This document shows, piece by piece, positions 33,852 to 42,415 of a stretch of DNA of 64,000 bases; within the stretch, counting starts at the first letter, position 1, and each line of letters starts with the position of its first letter. Source of the stretch: Candidatus Nitrosopumilus sp. (GTDB lineage: Archaea > Thermoproteota > Nitrososphaeria > Nitrososphaerales > Nitrosopumilaceae); contig JAILWG010000005.1 in NCBI GenBank assembly GCA_025699075.1, positions 57,819 to 121,818 on the forward strand, read 5' to 3'. Below the pieces are notes generated by a model. The model saw nothing but the letters and a program-made list of their open reading frames with translations. It made no database searches and was not told the origin of the DNA. The position numbers and the translations under genes were made by a program.

Positions 33852-34019
33852 TTAATCTTCCTCTTCATCAAAGCCCCATGATTTTACTAATTCTTTTTGG
33901 AACTTGTCTGCCTGTTTTTCGTCTAATGCGAATCCACAATTCTTGTGAGTGGGAACTACAGTCATGCCATCAAGTTTGAACTCTACTTCAAACAAGTGAA
34001 CTTTTGAGCATTCGCACAT
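33852..34019 (-). CDS. small Cys/His protein (55 aa)
   Basis: 55 residues from the ATG at 34017-34019: MCECSKVHLFEVEFKLDG, then HKNCGFALDEKQADKFQKE and an acidic tail (FDEEED). Cys2, Cys4, His8 and the later His30/Cys33 could ligate a metal. The frame is open further upstream without a standard start. An AAATATAGAG box (minus strand, centre near 34048) lies about 29 nt upstream. Together with the opposite 47-residue Cys-rich gene, 36 nt apart at their ends, it may belong to metal handling; that is inference from position. Confidence 0.6.
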   Translation of the reverse strand: MCECSKVHLFEVEFKLDGMTVVPTHKNCGFALDEKQADKFQKELVKSWGFDEEED

Positions 34020-34143
34020 TTCTGGAATTCCTGTACTTGTGCCTCTATATTTGCTTATTTGAATAGATTTTACTCTGAATTATTATCATTTTTTACATAG
34101 CTGAAAAACGTTTAACTATCCGTTTTGCCAATTTTGTTCAGAT

Positions 34144-35637
34144 TTGAACGGTTCATTGTTACTAATTACAGCTATTACGGCACTTCTTTTCGGTTCATTG
34201 GCATCTCCATTAGCTTTTGCACAATTCCAATCTGGAGGTGTTTCATCTGATTCAATTCCTGATGGCAGTAGCTGGTATGCTGGTGAAGGCCTCAAACAAG
34301 GAGATTTCTTTTCTTATTCGATGTGTCATGTAGATTACAAGGAATGTACTCAATTTGAGATGGATTTGTGGATTAAGGGTGACAAGCAGGTTGGAAGTGA
34401 AAGTAAATGGCTAGCTGAAGTTGCAGTTTTCGATGGAAATAAAATAATTGTAGGTGAAATGGAGCTTGGAAAAATCGCCCCTGAACCAACAGGTGGTGAT
34501 ATAGAACTCAGTAAATATCGTGGTGCATTCAAATCCTCTATTGTATGGCTCTCTGCATTTGCAACAGCTGATGATGGTTCTAGTGGGAAAGGACCAAAGA
34601 AATTCAGTGACAAGTCTTGGGGAAAAATTGGAAACATTGGTGGAGAACAAGTTATCCCAATGAAAATTGAAAATATTGTTGTCCCAGCTGGTTCATGGGA
34701 AACAGTTCAAGTTGGTTGGAAAACTGGCGGAGCATCAAGTAAGGTTTGGATTGTAGATGATTTCCCATTTCCAATAAAAGCTAAAACATACACTCACGTT
34801 TCAGAAGGAATTCCTCCTACAGAATATGAATTTACATTATTAGATTATAAAGAAAATGTCCAAGAATCTCCAATTGCTCAATACAAATCCACTGAAAAAG
34901 GTTTTGCAGCAGCTGGATGTGAAACCACCTTTGAAAAATCAGTTAGTGTAAAAAAACCCACAAACAACTTTGATTATCAAATTCATATCTTCTATGGTCC
35001 TGAAGACTTGGTTAATGGATGTGAAACACAATGGCTCATAAAATTCATCAGCAAGTATGATGATACTGAATTTTTAAACCAAGTACAATATGATTTTCTT
35101 GTTGTAGATGATAACTTGACTCCTCTAAGATCTCTTGCACAAGAAGAGGGAAGAAACTTTCTCTACTCTCCATCTGGACAAGCTATCCTTGACTTTATCG
35201 TTAAGGAAAAACCTGGCACTGCAAATTATGTAGTGTGGGTATATGGTTTGGCCCCTGAAGGCATTGTGCCAGATGTTGCTTCTGATTATTTGCAAGTATC
35301 TGTTCCAATCTTTGCCCGTGATGGTTCTGCACCAATTCCAGTTCCAAAACCTGTACCTGCTCAAGAGATTCCATCTTGGATAAAGAACAATGCTGGATGG
35401 TGGGCTGAGGGTGCCATAGATGATAATTCCTTTGTTCAGGGTATTCAATTTTTGATAAAAGAAGGAATCATGAAAATTCCTCCAACATCTCAAGGTGCAT
35501 CTGGTGGAAGTAATGAGATTCCATCTTGGATAAAGAACAATGCTGGATGGTGGGCCGATGGTGCCATAGATGACGATTCCTTTGTGGGTGGCATTCAATT
35601 CCTTATAGAAAAAGGAATAATGCGAGTATCTTCCTAG
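34144..35637 (+). CDS. secreted protein with two IPSWIKNNAGWW modules
   Basis: 497 residues from a TTG; signal peptide about 1-26 (LLLITAITALLFGSLASPLAFA). A beta-rich domain of about 370 residues follows (GGDIELSKYRGAFKSS, WETVQVGWKTG), family not recognised. The C-terminus has two copies of a module at about 408-447 and 458-497: IPSWIKNNAGWWAEGAIDD, then a helix with FVQGIQFLI and GIMKIPP. This module recurs in exported proteins of ammonia-oxidizing archaea. A Ser/Gly linker joins the copies. A surface or periplasmic role is inferred. Confidence 0.78.
   Translation: MNGSLLLITAITALLFGSLASPLAFAQFQSGGVSSDSIPDGSSWYAGEGLKQGDFFSYSMCHVDYKECTQFEMDLWIKGDKQVGSESKWLAEVAVFDGNKIIVGEMELGKIAPEPTGGDIELSKYRGAFKSSIVWLSAFATADDGSSGKGPKKFSDKSWGKIGNIGGEQVIPMKIENIVVPAGSWETVQVGWKTGGASSKVWIVDDFPFPIKAKTYTHVSEGIPPTEYEFTLLDYKENVQESPIAQYKSTEKGFAAAGCETTFEKSVSVKKPTNNFDYQIHIFYGPEDLVNGCETQWLIKFISKYDDTEFLNQVQYDFLVVDDNLTPLRSLAQEEGRNFLYSPSGQAILDFIVKEKPGTANYVVWVYGLAPEGIVPDVASDYLQVSVPIFARDGSAPIPVPKPVPAQEIPSWIKNNAGWWAEGAIDDNSFVQGIQFLIKEGIMKIPPTSQGASGGSNEIPSWIKNNAGWWADGAIDDDSFVGGIQFLIEKGIMRVSS
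35365..35555 (+). repeat. 41-bp identical start of the duplicated C-terminal module
   Basis: 35365-35405 and 35515-35555 are identical (both code EIPSWIKNNAGWW), 150 bp apart start to start, with high similarity over the rest of each copy. It is a recent tandem duplication of the exon-like module. Confidence 0.75.
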
Positions 35638-35686
35638 ATTTACCTACATTCAAATTGTGATTAGTCATTAAAAATTTTGAAATATT

Positions 35687-36046
35687 ATGGTAGGTCTTTT
35701 CAAACATCCTAAGCGACATATCAAAAAACTACTCAAGGATGGAGAATATGATGAGGCAATAAAATTTGGAATGGATTTGGAATCAAAATATTCTGATGAT
35801 CATGATTTCATGTTTATTCTGGGAAGTGCTTTTTTTATTGTTGATGATGCAAAAAGAGCATTGCCTTATTTTGAAAAAGCATTTCAGTTAGATAATGAAG
35901 ATGTTGAGACACTGACTTTGAAAACCAATGTCCATTTAGCTTTGGAGCAAAAAAATGAAGCTATTGACTGCTGTAGGCGAATAATTAAACTAGAGCCAAA
36001 AAACTCTGAAGCTCAAAATCTGCTTGAAGAACTTGAGAGTCTTTAG
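35687..36046 (+). CDS. TPR protein
   Basis: 119 residues of helical hairpins. Two or three tetratricopeptide units are visible: DFMFILGSAFFIVDDAKRALPYFEKAFQLD and LTLKTNVHLALEQKNEAIDCCRRIIKLEP, each with the small residues at positions 8, 20 and 27. It lacks a signal peptide, so it acts in the cytosol as a scaffold for protein interaction. The start ATG is preceded by CATTAAAAATT at 35667-35677, slightly closer than usual for a TATA box. Confidence 0.82.
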   Translation: MVGLFKHPKRHIKKLLKDGEYDEAIKFGMDLESKYSDDHDFMFILGSAFFIVDDAKRALPYFEKAFQLDNEDVETLTLKTNVHLALEQKNEAIDCCRRIIKLEPKNSEAQNLLEELESL

Positions 36047-36055
36047 ATTTTAAAA

Positions 36056-36565
36056 TTATTTCTTTTTCATCTCGTAAGCATTTTCCATTAACCAATTACA
36101 AAATGCTGTCACTTTATCATTAAATTCAGTCCATATGTGAACTGAGTGTGGCAAGATGTCTATCTTCCAATCATCTGTAAATACCCTTACTCCTTCTTTG
36201 TTCTCATACATGTATGCGTCTTCTGTTTTGACATCTCCTAGCATCTCTACTGCTTTTTGTTTGATTGTTTCCCTGTCTATTGGAAACCTCTTTCTGTCGT
36301 AATCTATGATCAAACTCAGATCTCTTTTCCCATACATTTCAAACTCTTCTATCCTGCCTTGTTTTGGAAAATTTACAATTAATTTGATGTTGTATTTCTT
36401 TCCAACTTCTTTGCCTATCTCTACTATTCGTGTATATGCCGTAGCTGGATTTTTCTTTAAGAGAAATCTTATCTGTGCAAGGTCTTTTTTTAGCTGGGTT
36501 TGCAAGTCTGAAACTAGCTCTGAAAATATCACAATCTTTCTTTGAAAAATTCCTATTATAATCAT
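36056..36565 (-). CDS. hypothetical protein
   Basis: 169 residues, mixed alpha/beta, charged. A helical N-terminus (VSDLQTQLKKDLAQIRFLLKK) precedes a compact C-terminal part with SLIIDYDRKRFPIDRETIKQ and IDILPHSVHIWTEFNDKV. The frame opens at an ATG at 36565, but the TATAAT-like sequence on the minus strand near 36550-36560 would favour a GTG at 36532. The family is not recognised. It is divergent from the 36614 gene by 48 nt, with which it may share a regulatory region. Confidence 0.6.
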   Translation of the reverse strand: MIIIGIFQRKIVIFSELVSDLQTQLKKDLAQIRFLLKKNPATAYTRIVEIGKEVGKKYNIKLIVNFPKQGRIEEFEMYGKRDLSLIIDYDRKRFPIDRETIKQKAVEMLGDVKTEDAYMYENKEGVRVFTDDWKIDILPHSVHIWTEFNDKVTAFCNWLMENAYEMKKK

Positions 36566-36613
36566 TAAATTCAGTCAGGATTAGTTTTTTTAGAACTTCG
36601 ATTAGTTCAGAAC

Positions 36614-37258
36614 ATGGCAATGCCTATGGATTATGATGGTATGCGAACAGACGATGCCTCACTGAGAACTGACAATGTCGATGACTATAGAAGAACTTGC
36701 ATTGATTTTATCGAAGAAATCTCCCATGATTATGAGGCCTGGGTTGACTATTACAAATTGCCCGAAGACGAGGATAAACGACGACGTGCAGGTATTCGTG
36801 CAACTATAACTAGAACAAATGAATGGATTGCAAGGGTCCCACAATCAATTAAGGCAATAGATGTCGTCATGAATGACGGAATCCAAAAAATGGCAGAGTC
36901 CACTGCTGGTAAGCCTTTTGACATTGGAGTTTTTGTAAACCACAAGTCAAGCTATACTGAAACAAAGCCTGGAATTGTCGATGTTAATGTAAAGGCATCT
37001 GGAAGGGATGGAAGGAAGGTTAAACTTGGGTTTCACTTCAAAGATGACCGATTTAGAATAGAATCTACATGTAATGCATATTTAGACGAGTCTGATTTGC
37101 CTGAATCGGAATTTGAAATGCTTGATCTTAATTTGAAACTCCATGCAGAAAAAGCTAAACCCCGTGATGTCATTTCATTTACTGTTACTGTTAGTGAAGT
37201 TGAAAATGGTGTTGAAATTGACAGACGAGGGCATTCGACAATAGTTCATTTGGTTTAA
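36614..37258 (+). CDS. hypothetical protein, 214 aa
   Basis: 214 acidic residues. The first 100 are helical (RRTCIDFIEEISHDYEAWVDYYK), then a beta-rich half with GVFVNHKSSYTETKPGIVDVNVKASG and KLGFHFKDDRFRIESTC. No known catalytic motif. No signal peptide. The family is not recognised. Its stop shares TTAA with the convergent propeller gene. Confidence 0.65.
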   Translation: MAMPMDYDGMRTDDASLRTDNVDDYRRTCIDFIEEISHDYEAWVDYYKLPEDEDKRRRAGIRATITRTNEWIARVPQSIKAIDVVMNDGIQKMAESTAGKPFDIGVFVNHKSSYTETKPGIVDVNVKASGRDGRKVKLGFHFKDDRFRIESTCNAYLDESDLPESEFEMLDLNLKLHAEKAKPRDVISFTVTVSEVENGVEIDRRGHSTIVHLV

Positions 37259-39471
37259 CGCATTACTTCTTCATCCAAATAACCAATGAATTTTCCAGTA
37301 TTTTCAAACTTGATTGAATTGATTTCCTTTAATTCCTCAAATGAATTCATCTTCAGGTAATCATTTGATGCAGTATACAGTACATCGTCAATGTAAAATG
37401 TTCTGGCATAATTCATTCCATAGTATCGTGAACTGTCATCTGAGTGGGTGACTGTTCCTTTGAGTTCAAATCCGTCTGATTTGTCCAAATCAAATACGTA
37501 AAATCCACTCCAGCGGTTATACTCTGGTGCAAACATCTTTGAATTTGTGCCTTCAAGACTTTTGATGTCTCCGCTTACTGGTATTGATAGCACTCCTCTT
37601 GATTTATCAAAGAAAAATGCTTTGTGGTTGTACAGTGCTTCGGACTGGGTTGAGCTGTCTCCAATAATTACATCATCTGCAACTTTTGGATTGTTTACAT
37701 CTGCCACATTGAATAATGCTATTTTGATTCCTAGTTGATGGACTCTTCCATTGTCTATTTCTTTGGTGTCTCTGCCAACTCCAATAATGTGCTCTTCGTC
37801 ATACGGATGCAAATAGTTTGAAAATCCTGGAATCTTCAACTCTCCGAGAATTTTTGGAGTATCTGATGACAAATCAATTACAAAGAATGGGTCGATTTGT
37901 TGGAATGTTACCAAGTATAGTCTGTCTCCCATGAATCTTGCAGAAAAGATGCTCTCATCTGGTGCAATCTCTTCTAATTCGCCTACGATCTCCAGATTCT
38001 CATCTAATACGTAGACTGCATTTGAACGAACGGTTCCTTCGTATTGAGTGTAAATCTCACTAGTGGTTGCAACTCTGAACCTGTCTCCTCTCTCATCCAT
38101 GGAGAACTGATTTAGCAATCTGCCTGGAACTGTGCCCTTTGCAACATATTCTATTTTATCCTCATCAATTGATATTTTGTGAATGATTGTCTTTCTTGTC
38201 TCTTCTTGAATTCTTCTATCATATTCATTTAGGGCCTTTCTAATTTTTTCAAATAATTCCTCTTTGTCTTTTTTGTTCATTTCATTGTATGATTTTTGCA
38301 TCAGTTCTGAAATTGCATTCCACTGTGCAGATGAGCTCTCCCATGATGCTTCTTGAATTGATTTAATCTCATCTTGAATGTTTTTTGGTAATAGTGGTAC
38401 TACTACATCAAAGAATCTGTCTCTTGATGAATTTTCATAAAATCCATATGGCATGTTCTGCTCATAAGTCAAGTAAAAATTGTCTTTTGATACATAAAAT
38501 GCACCAGTATATCCCATGAGGAATGTTTCTGAATTTATTGTCTCCTCAAAAATATTGATTGCAGTCAATGTGTTAAAGTTTGAAAATTGCTCTGCATTGT
38601 CAAAGTAAAATGCTTCTGGTGTCATTATTCTAACTGAATCCTCCATGATTATTGGCAATCTTGGATATTGATAGTCCAAATTACTGTTTGTTACAAAGTA
38701 TGCATAATCTCCAATCATTCTTGCATCTCTAAAGTGACCGTCAATTGAATAGTCTTTGAGTATTGTTGGTTTTTCTTTATCTGACACATCAACAATTAAT
38801 GCATGAGTGACAGAGCTGTAAGAGCGTCTTGGGATAAAGTCAAACTGTGGAATTATCTCCTCATCACTTTGTCCGTTGTAAAATATGACTAATCTATCAT
38901 CGTTAAGAAACATGTTTTCAATGTATTGCGATTCAATGTCTAGTGCAATTTTGAGAATCAATTTTGCAGATTCAGCAGGATATGCATCAATAATTGAAAG
39001 TGTGTTTTGTGATACAATGTATACATACTTTGAATCATTTTTGAGATAGTCTGGCTCGTCTACATTTTCAACTTGAACATTAGTTGTGGAGTATTCTGCC
39101 CCTCCTGATACTTTGCCTGATACGCCGTCTGCAGGCATTGGCTCTACTGAGGGTACTGGTGCTCCTGTGGACTCGGCGACTGCCATGTCAAATCCTTCAT
39201 TTGCAAAAGTTCTGATTACTCTGGGGTCAAAACCCCCTCCAAATGATGATGATGCCTCCAAAATATTTTGCAGTTCTTGCTGGGATGATATTTTCTTTAT
39301 ATCATTTGTACCCTCAAAATATTCTGATACTGCTTTATTGACATAGATTATTTCCGGTTCTGGAATCTGTACAATTTGTGGTTGTTGCTCAAAATCAACT
39401 GCGTACATGATTCCTGCTGTAACTATTACTGAAATTATTACTGTGATTGGAATTATTATTTTTGGGTTCAT
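37255..39471 (-). CDS. membrane-anchored secreted beta-propeller protein
   Basis: 738 residues. One N-terminal membrane span (about 5-24, IIIPITVIISVIVTAGIMYA) anchors a large outside domain. Blocks such as YVYIVSQNTLSIIDA, HALIVDVSDKEKPTILKD, YAYFVTNSNLDYQYP and IHQLGIKIALFNVADVNNPKVAD are repeat-like and match the archaeal/bacterial family of C-terminal beta-propellers distantly related to WD40 (DUF2167-like secreted propeller, Pfam beta-propeller domain). Surface role, ligand unknown. It is divergent from the membrane HTH gene, 127 nt apart. Confidence 0.78.
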   Translation of the reverse strand: MNPKIIIPITVIISVIVTAGIMYAVDFEQQPQIVQIPEPEIIYVNKAVSEYFEGTNDIKKISSQQELQNILEASSSFGGGFDPRVIRTFANEGFDMAVAESTGAPVPSVEPMPADGVSGKVSGGAEYSTTNVQVENVDEPDYLKNDSKYVYIVSQNTLSIIDAYPAESAKLILKIALDIESQYIENMFLNDDRLVIFYNGQSDEEIIPQFDFIPRRSYSSVTHALIVDVSDKEKPTILKDYSIDGHFRDARMIGDYAYFVTNSNLDYQYPRLPIIMEDSVRIMTPEAFYFDNAEQFSNFNTLTAINIFEETINSETFLMGYTGAFYVSKDNFYLTYEQNMPYGFYENSSRDRFFDVVVPLLPKNIQDEIKSIQEASWESSSAQWNAISELMQKSYNEMNKKDKEELFEKIRKALNEYDRRIQEETRKTIIHKISIDEDKIEYVAKGTVPGRLLNQFSMDERGDRFRVATTSEIYTQYEGTVRSNAVYVLDENLEIVGELEEIAPDESIFSARFMGDRLYLVTFQQIDPFFVIDLSSDTPKILGELKIPGFSNYLHPYDEEHIIGVGRDTKEIDNGRVHQLGIKIALFNVADVNNPKVADDVIIGDSSTQSEALYNHKAFFFDKSRGVLSIPVSGDIKSLEGTNSKMFAPEYNRWSGFYVFDLDKSDGFELKGTVTHSDDSSRYYGMNYARTFYIDDVLYTASNDYLKMNSFEELKEINSIKFENTGKFIGYLDEEVMR

Positions 39472-39598
39472 TTTCTCTCTTTTCTTTAATCCTTGAATTT
39501 AGCGATTACTATTACTTGATAGTTTAAGATAAAAGGATTAGTGAAATTTCAATTTCACCAAATAACTTACATAAGCTGGATTTCTATAGTCATTTCTA

Positions 39599-40333
39599 AT
39601 GTCTGATGAGAATAACGATGAATTTACTGAAAAAATTAAGATACTTGCAACAGATGATGAAAAAATAAAGTCATTTGGTGAGTTATTCACAAATGATTCC
39701 AGCCGTGAAATTCTCCAATTATTATTCAATGAAGAATTGACTGCAACACAAATTGCTCAAAAAACTAACATTTCTTTGCAACTAGTAAAGTATCATTTGA
39801 TCAAACTCCAAGATTTGGGGATTGTTAAAATTTCAAAAATTGAGAAAAACTCAAAATCTCAAGACATGAAAATTTACACTGCTACAAAATTCAGTATTGT
39901 AATTGTTCCACCAAAACTTTCTGCAAAAACTAAAGAAAGTAAATTACTTGTTCGTTCATTTAGACACATTTACAAGGTTGCAGGATTGGGAATCGCAACT
40001 GGTATTTCGGGATTACTTTCACTGTCTCAATTCCAAAACAAAACCATCTATGTGGGAGATTCTACAGATGAGGAATTTTCTATTTCAGAATCTGTGGAAA
40101 GTATGCGGTCTGCACCAATAGATGAATCTGCACGTTCACTTCCTGCATCTGCCCCGATGATTGCAGAATCTGAATCTCAGGAAATATCTAAACGTAGTTT
40201 TGATGTTGCAGAGACTTTGGCAGATTCTGAAATCTCTGTGAATTCTGATTTGTTTTTGCCTCTGCTAATAATTACTATAATTCTGGGCGGATTCACTGCT
40301 TATTATTTCTGGAAATCTAGAAAATCTAACTGA
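39599..40333 (+). CDS. membrane-anchored winged-helix regulator
   Basis: 244 residues. The winged HTH is at about 20-80 (SREILQLLFNEELTATQIAQKTN, SLQLVKYHLIKLQDLGIVKI), similar to ArsR-type. After a linker with many Ser/Glu (ISESVESMRSAPIDE), a C-terminal span FLPLLIITIILGGFTAYYFW anchors it, with the outside tail KSRKSN too short to sense. Membrane-bound regulators of this type relay a membrane or surface signal. It is divergent from the propeller gene; a shared regulatory region of 127 nt lies between. Confidence 0.82.
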   Translation: MSDENNDEFTEKIKILATDDEKIKSFGELFTNDSSREILQLLFNEELTATQIAQKTNISLQLVKYHLIKLQDLGIVKISKIEKNSKSQDMKIYTATKFSIVIVPPKLSAKTKESKLLVRSFRHIYKVAGLGIATGISGLLSLSQFQNKTIYVGDSTDEEFSISESVESMRSAPIDESARSLPASAPMIAESESQEISKRSFDVAETLADSEISVNSDLFLPLLIITIILGGFTAYYFWKSRKSN

Positions 40334-40649
40334 CTTGCAATGTAATCTCAATTGCAACTCTTTTTTCTTTAGCCCTTTCTTCTCCCGGATACTTTAGATA
40401 AGAAATTTCTTTATTCAGATTATCATCTGTAACTAATTTTGCATTTCCTATGAAGACGTTGTCGTTATATTGTATTTTCACTAGTGGGTTTACCAGTGCA
40501 TTTTGAAACCAGTCTCCATCTGGTCTGTGTCTTGAAAAATAGATTTTTCCATTGTGATTAACTGCTCGTAGCATTACTCTGTGTTCTTTGCCTGTTTTTC
40601 TTCCCTTTGTAATGAGAATTGGACGAAACAGTTTCTCCTTTATTTCCAT
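40326..40649 (-). CDS. deazaflavin-dependent nitroreductase-like (DUF385) protein
   Basis: 107 residues from the ATG at 40649, which lies about 26 nt after a TTAAAT box; a longer open frame is spurious. The family pattern is FRPILITKGRKTGKEHRV, then YFSRHRPDGDWFQNALVNP and VKIQYNDNVFIGNAKL, like the Ddn/DUF385 flavin split-barrel family that uses F420. Nitrososphaerota make F420. It overlaps the regulator by 8 nt at the end. Substrate unknown. Confidence 0.78.
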   Translation of the reverse strand: MEIKEKLFRPILITKGRKTGKEHRVMLRAVNHNGKIYFSRHRPDGDWFQNALVNPLVKIQYNDNVFIGNAKLVTDDNLNKEISYLKYPGEERAKEKRVAIEITLQVS

Positions 40650-40737
40650 GCGTGATTTTTTGCAGTCAAGTAATTTAACCCCATTGATAGAAATTTCTGA
40701 TATTCTGTATGATAAGCAAATCCTAGAATTCACTCAC

Positions 40738-41190
40738 ATGTCAGTAAAATTAGAAGGAATGCCTACAAACATAGCCACAGCAGATACCTTTACTGGAAAA
40801 AAAGTCATTGATAGGGAGGGAATCGAATATGGTAAAGTCAAACATATTCACATTAATCAAGATACCCTTACCGTGTCTGGCGTAACCATTCATCAGGGAT
40901 TCAACAAAGACTATTTTCTTTCAGAAGACTACATAGACAAGTTTTCTGAGGAAACATTGCTTCTTAGCAGACCTCCTGTAAGAACTGGAATTCCAGTAAC
41001 TGATATTGATCGTCATAAAGTTGGTAAAGTAAAACGATTGCACCGAAATCCTGATACCAACGAGTTGGAATCAATTGAAGTATCTGACGGTTTAATGCAT
41101 TCTAAAATCCTATCCAAATCTGAAATTTGGGGAGTGGGAGAAAAGGTCATTCTAAGGATGACTAAAGATGAATTCAAATCCCTTGAATGA
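40738..41190 (+). CDS. tandem PRC-barrel domain protein
   Basis: 150 residues from the ATG at 40738; a TATA-like CTGTATGATAAG is centred about 27 nt upstream. Two PRC-barrel units: about 15-75 (TGKKVIDREGIEYGKVKHIHINQD) and about 85-145 (TGIPVTDIDRHKVGKVKRLHR), each with the G-x-x-V-x-D...G-K-V pattern. The family sits in RNA-processing (RimM) and photosynthetic reaction-centre proteins; in archaea it is often found as small stand-alone proteins. A scaffold or adapter role is likely. Confidence 0.82.
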   Translation: MSVKLEGMPTNIATADTFTGKKVIDREGIEYGKVKHIHINQDTLTVSGVTIHQGFNKDYFLSEDYIDKFSEETLLLSRPPVRTGIPVTDIDRHKVGKVKRLHRNPDTNELESIEVSDGLMHSKILSKSEIWGVGEKVILRMTKDEFKSLE

Positions 41191-41228
41191 TTCTTTAATT
41201 TTCTTTTTTTCAAAACAATCTTTTTTGA

Positions 41229-41327
41229 TTACTCTGATTTCTTAGAACATAAATCGCAGACTGGAATTCCTTCTCGAATTGTTACATCAACATTTGATGA
41301 GTGACATTTTTGGCATAATCCTTTCAT
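41229..41327 (-). CDS. zinc-ribbon microprotein (32 aa)
   Basis: 32 residues from the ATG at 41325-41327: CQKC at 5-8 and CDLC at 24-27 form one zinc ribbon, with VTIREGIPV between. TTTAAA at 41350-41355 is centred 25.5 nt upstream, a typical leaderless promoter. It is close in size and pattern to the 36-residue gene at 20432. The role is unknown; perhaps an RNA- or protein-binding module. Confidence 0.65.
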   Translation of the reverse strand: MKGLCQKCHSSNVDVTIREGIPVCDLCSKKSE

Positions 41328-41390
41328 GCACTGGTTTCTCTATGTGGTCTTTAAATTTTTTATGAGGATCGACTAAATCAATACTTAGCA

Positions 41391-41400
41391 ATTTATAATT
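41391..41400 (+). promoter_or_regulatory. TATA-like box deciding a TTG start
   Basis: ATTTATAATT, centred about 26 nt before the TTG at 41420, selects this start (MYSIETKSLTK) rather than the TTG at 41399 for the ABC ATPase. Confidence 0.5.
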
Positions 41401-41419
41401 GACCAATGCGATCATTGTA

Positions 41420-42415
41420 TTGTATTCCATAGAGACAAAATCTCTTACCAAATCATTTGGTGATGTTATTGCAGTAAACGATATTTCATTTTCAGTTGAA
41501 AAAGGAGAGATCTTTGGTTTCTTAGGTCCTAATGGTGCGGGAAAAAGCACAACTATGATGATTCTGACGACTCTTCTAAAACCCACATCTGGTGAGGCAT
41601 TAATTTCTGGATTTGATGTCACTGCAAATCCAAAAAAAGTTCGCGAAAACATTGGATATGTTCAACAAGAATCAACTGTTGATGAATATCTGACTGGACG
41701 TGAAAATCTTATGTTACAAGCAAGACTAAATCATATTCCTAAAGGAGAAATCAACAAAAGAATTGATGATGTTTTGGAATTAATTGAACTTACTGACAAG
41801 CAGGATCAGGCCGTAGTTACTTATTCTGGAGGCATGAGAAAAAGACTTGATATTGCAGGTGGGCTATTACATCGCCCAAAAGTACTATTCCTTGATGAGC
41901 CTACAGTTGGATTGGACATTCAGACTCGTAGAAAAATTTGGGAATATATCAAGAAAATTCACACCGAATTTGATATGACTATTTTTGTCTCCACTCACTA
42001 CATGGAGGAGGCAGACCAGTTATGCGACAGAGTAGGTATTATCGATAATGGAAAAATTCAGGTGATTGATTCTCCTGAAAATATGAAAAATGCAATGGGA
42101 AATGAAGTTATCTCAATTGTAATTGGTGATAACAACTCTGACTCTTTTTTGTCTGAGATTAGAAAGATTGAATTTGTGAAAAAAATCAATGAAGATGGAA
42201 CTAAACTTACTCTTTTTGCATCTCATGGAACTGAAGTAATTCCAAAAATTTTCCAAATCTCATCTGATCTTAAAATCAAAATCAAGTCCATTTCTTTAAC
42301 TCAGCCTACACTTGATGATGTTTTCATTTCTTACACTGGACATGAAATTAAAGACGATGATTCTGGATTTAACAGAAAACGTGAACATGCAAAGATGAAG
42401 AGGTTGCGAGCATGA
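41420..42415 (+). CDS. ABC transporter ATP-binding protein, DrrA-like
   Basis: 331 residues from the TTG. The nucleotide-binding domain has Walker A GPNGAGKST (about 38-46), signature YSGGMRKRLDIAGG (about 134-147) and Walker B VLFLDEPTVGLD (about 155-166), with H-loop VSTHYMEEADQLCDRV. The C-terminal extension (about 220-330) is usual for the DrrA-type ATPases of ABC-2 exporters. Its stop overlaps the start of the permease (ATGA), so it forms a two-gene exporter of a drug, lipid or polysaccharide. The cargo is unknown. Confidence 0.92.
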   Translation: MYSIETKSLTKSFGDVIAVNDISFSVEKGEIFGFLGPNGAGKSTTMMILTTLLKPTSGEALISGFDVTANPKKVRENIGYVQQESTVDEYLTGRENLMLQARLNHIPKGEINKRIDDVLELIELTDKQDQAVVTYSGGMRKRLDIAGGLLHRPKVLFLDEPTVGLDIQTRRKIWEYIKKIHTEFDMTIFVSTHYMEEADQLCDRVGIIDNGKIQVIDSPENMKNAMGNEVISIVIGDNNSDSFLSEIRKIEFVKKINEDGTKLTLFASHGTEVIPKIFQISSDLKIKIKSISLTQPTLDDVFISYTGHEIKDDDSGFNRKREHAKMKRLRA

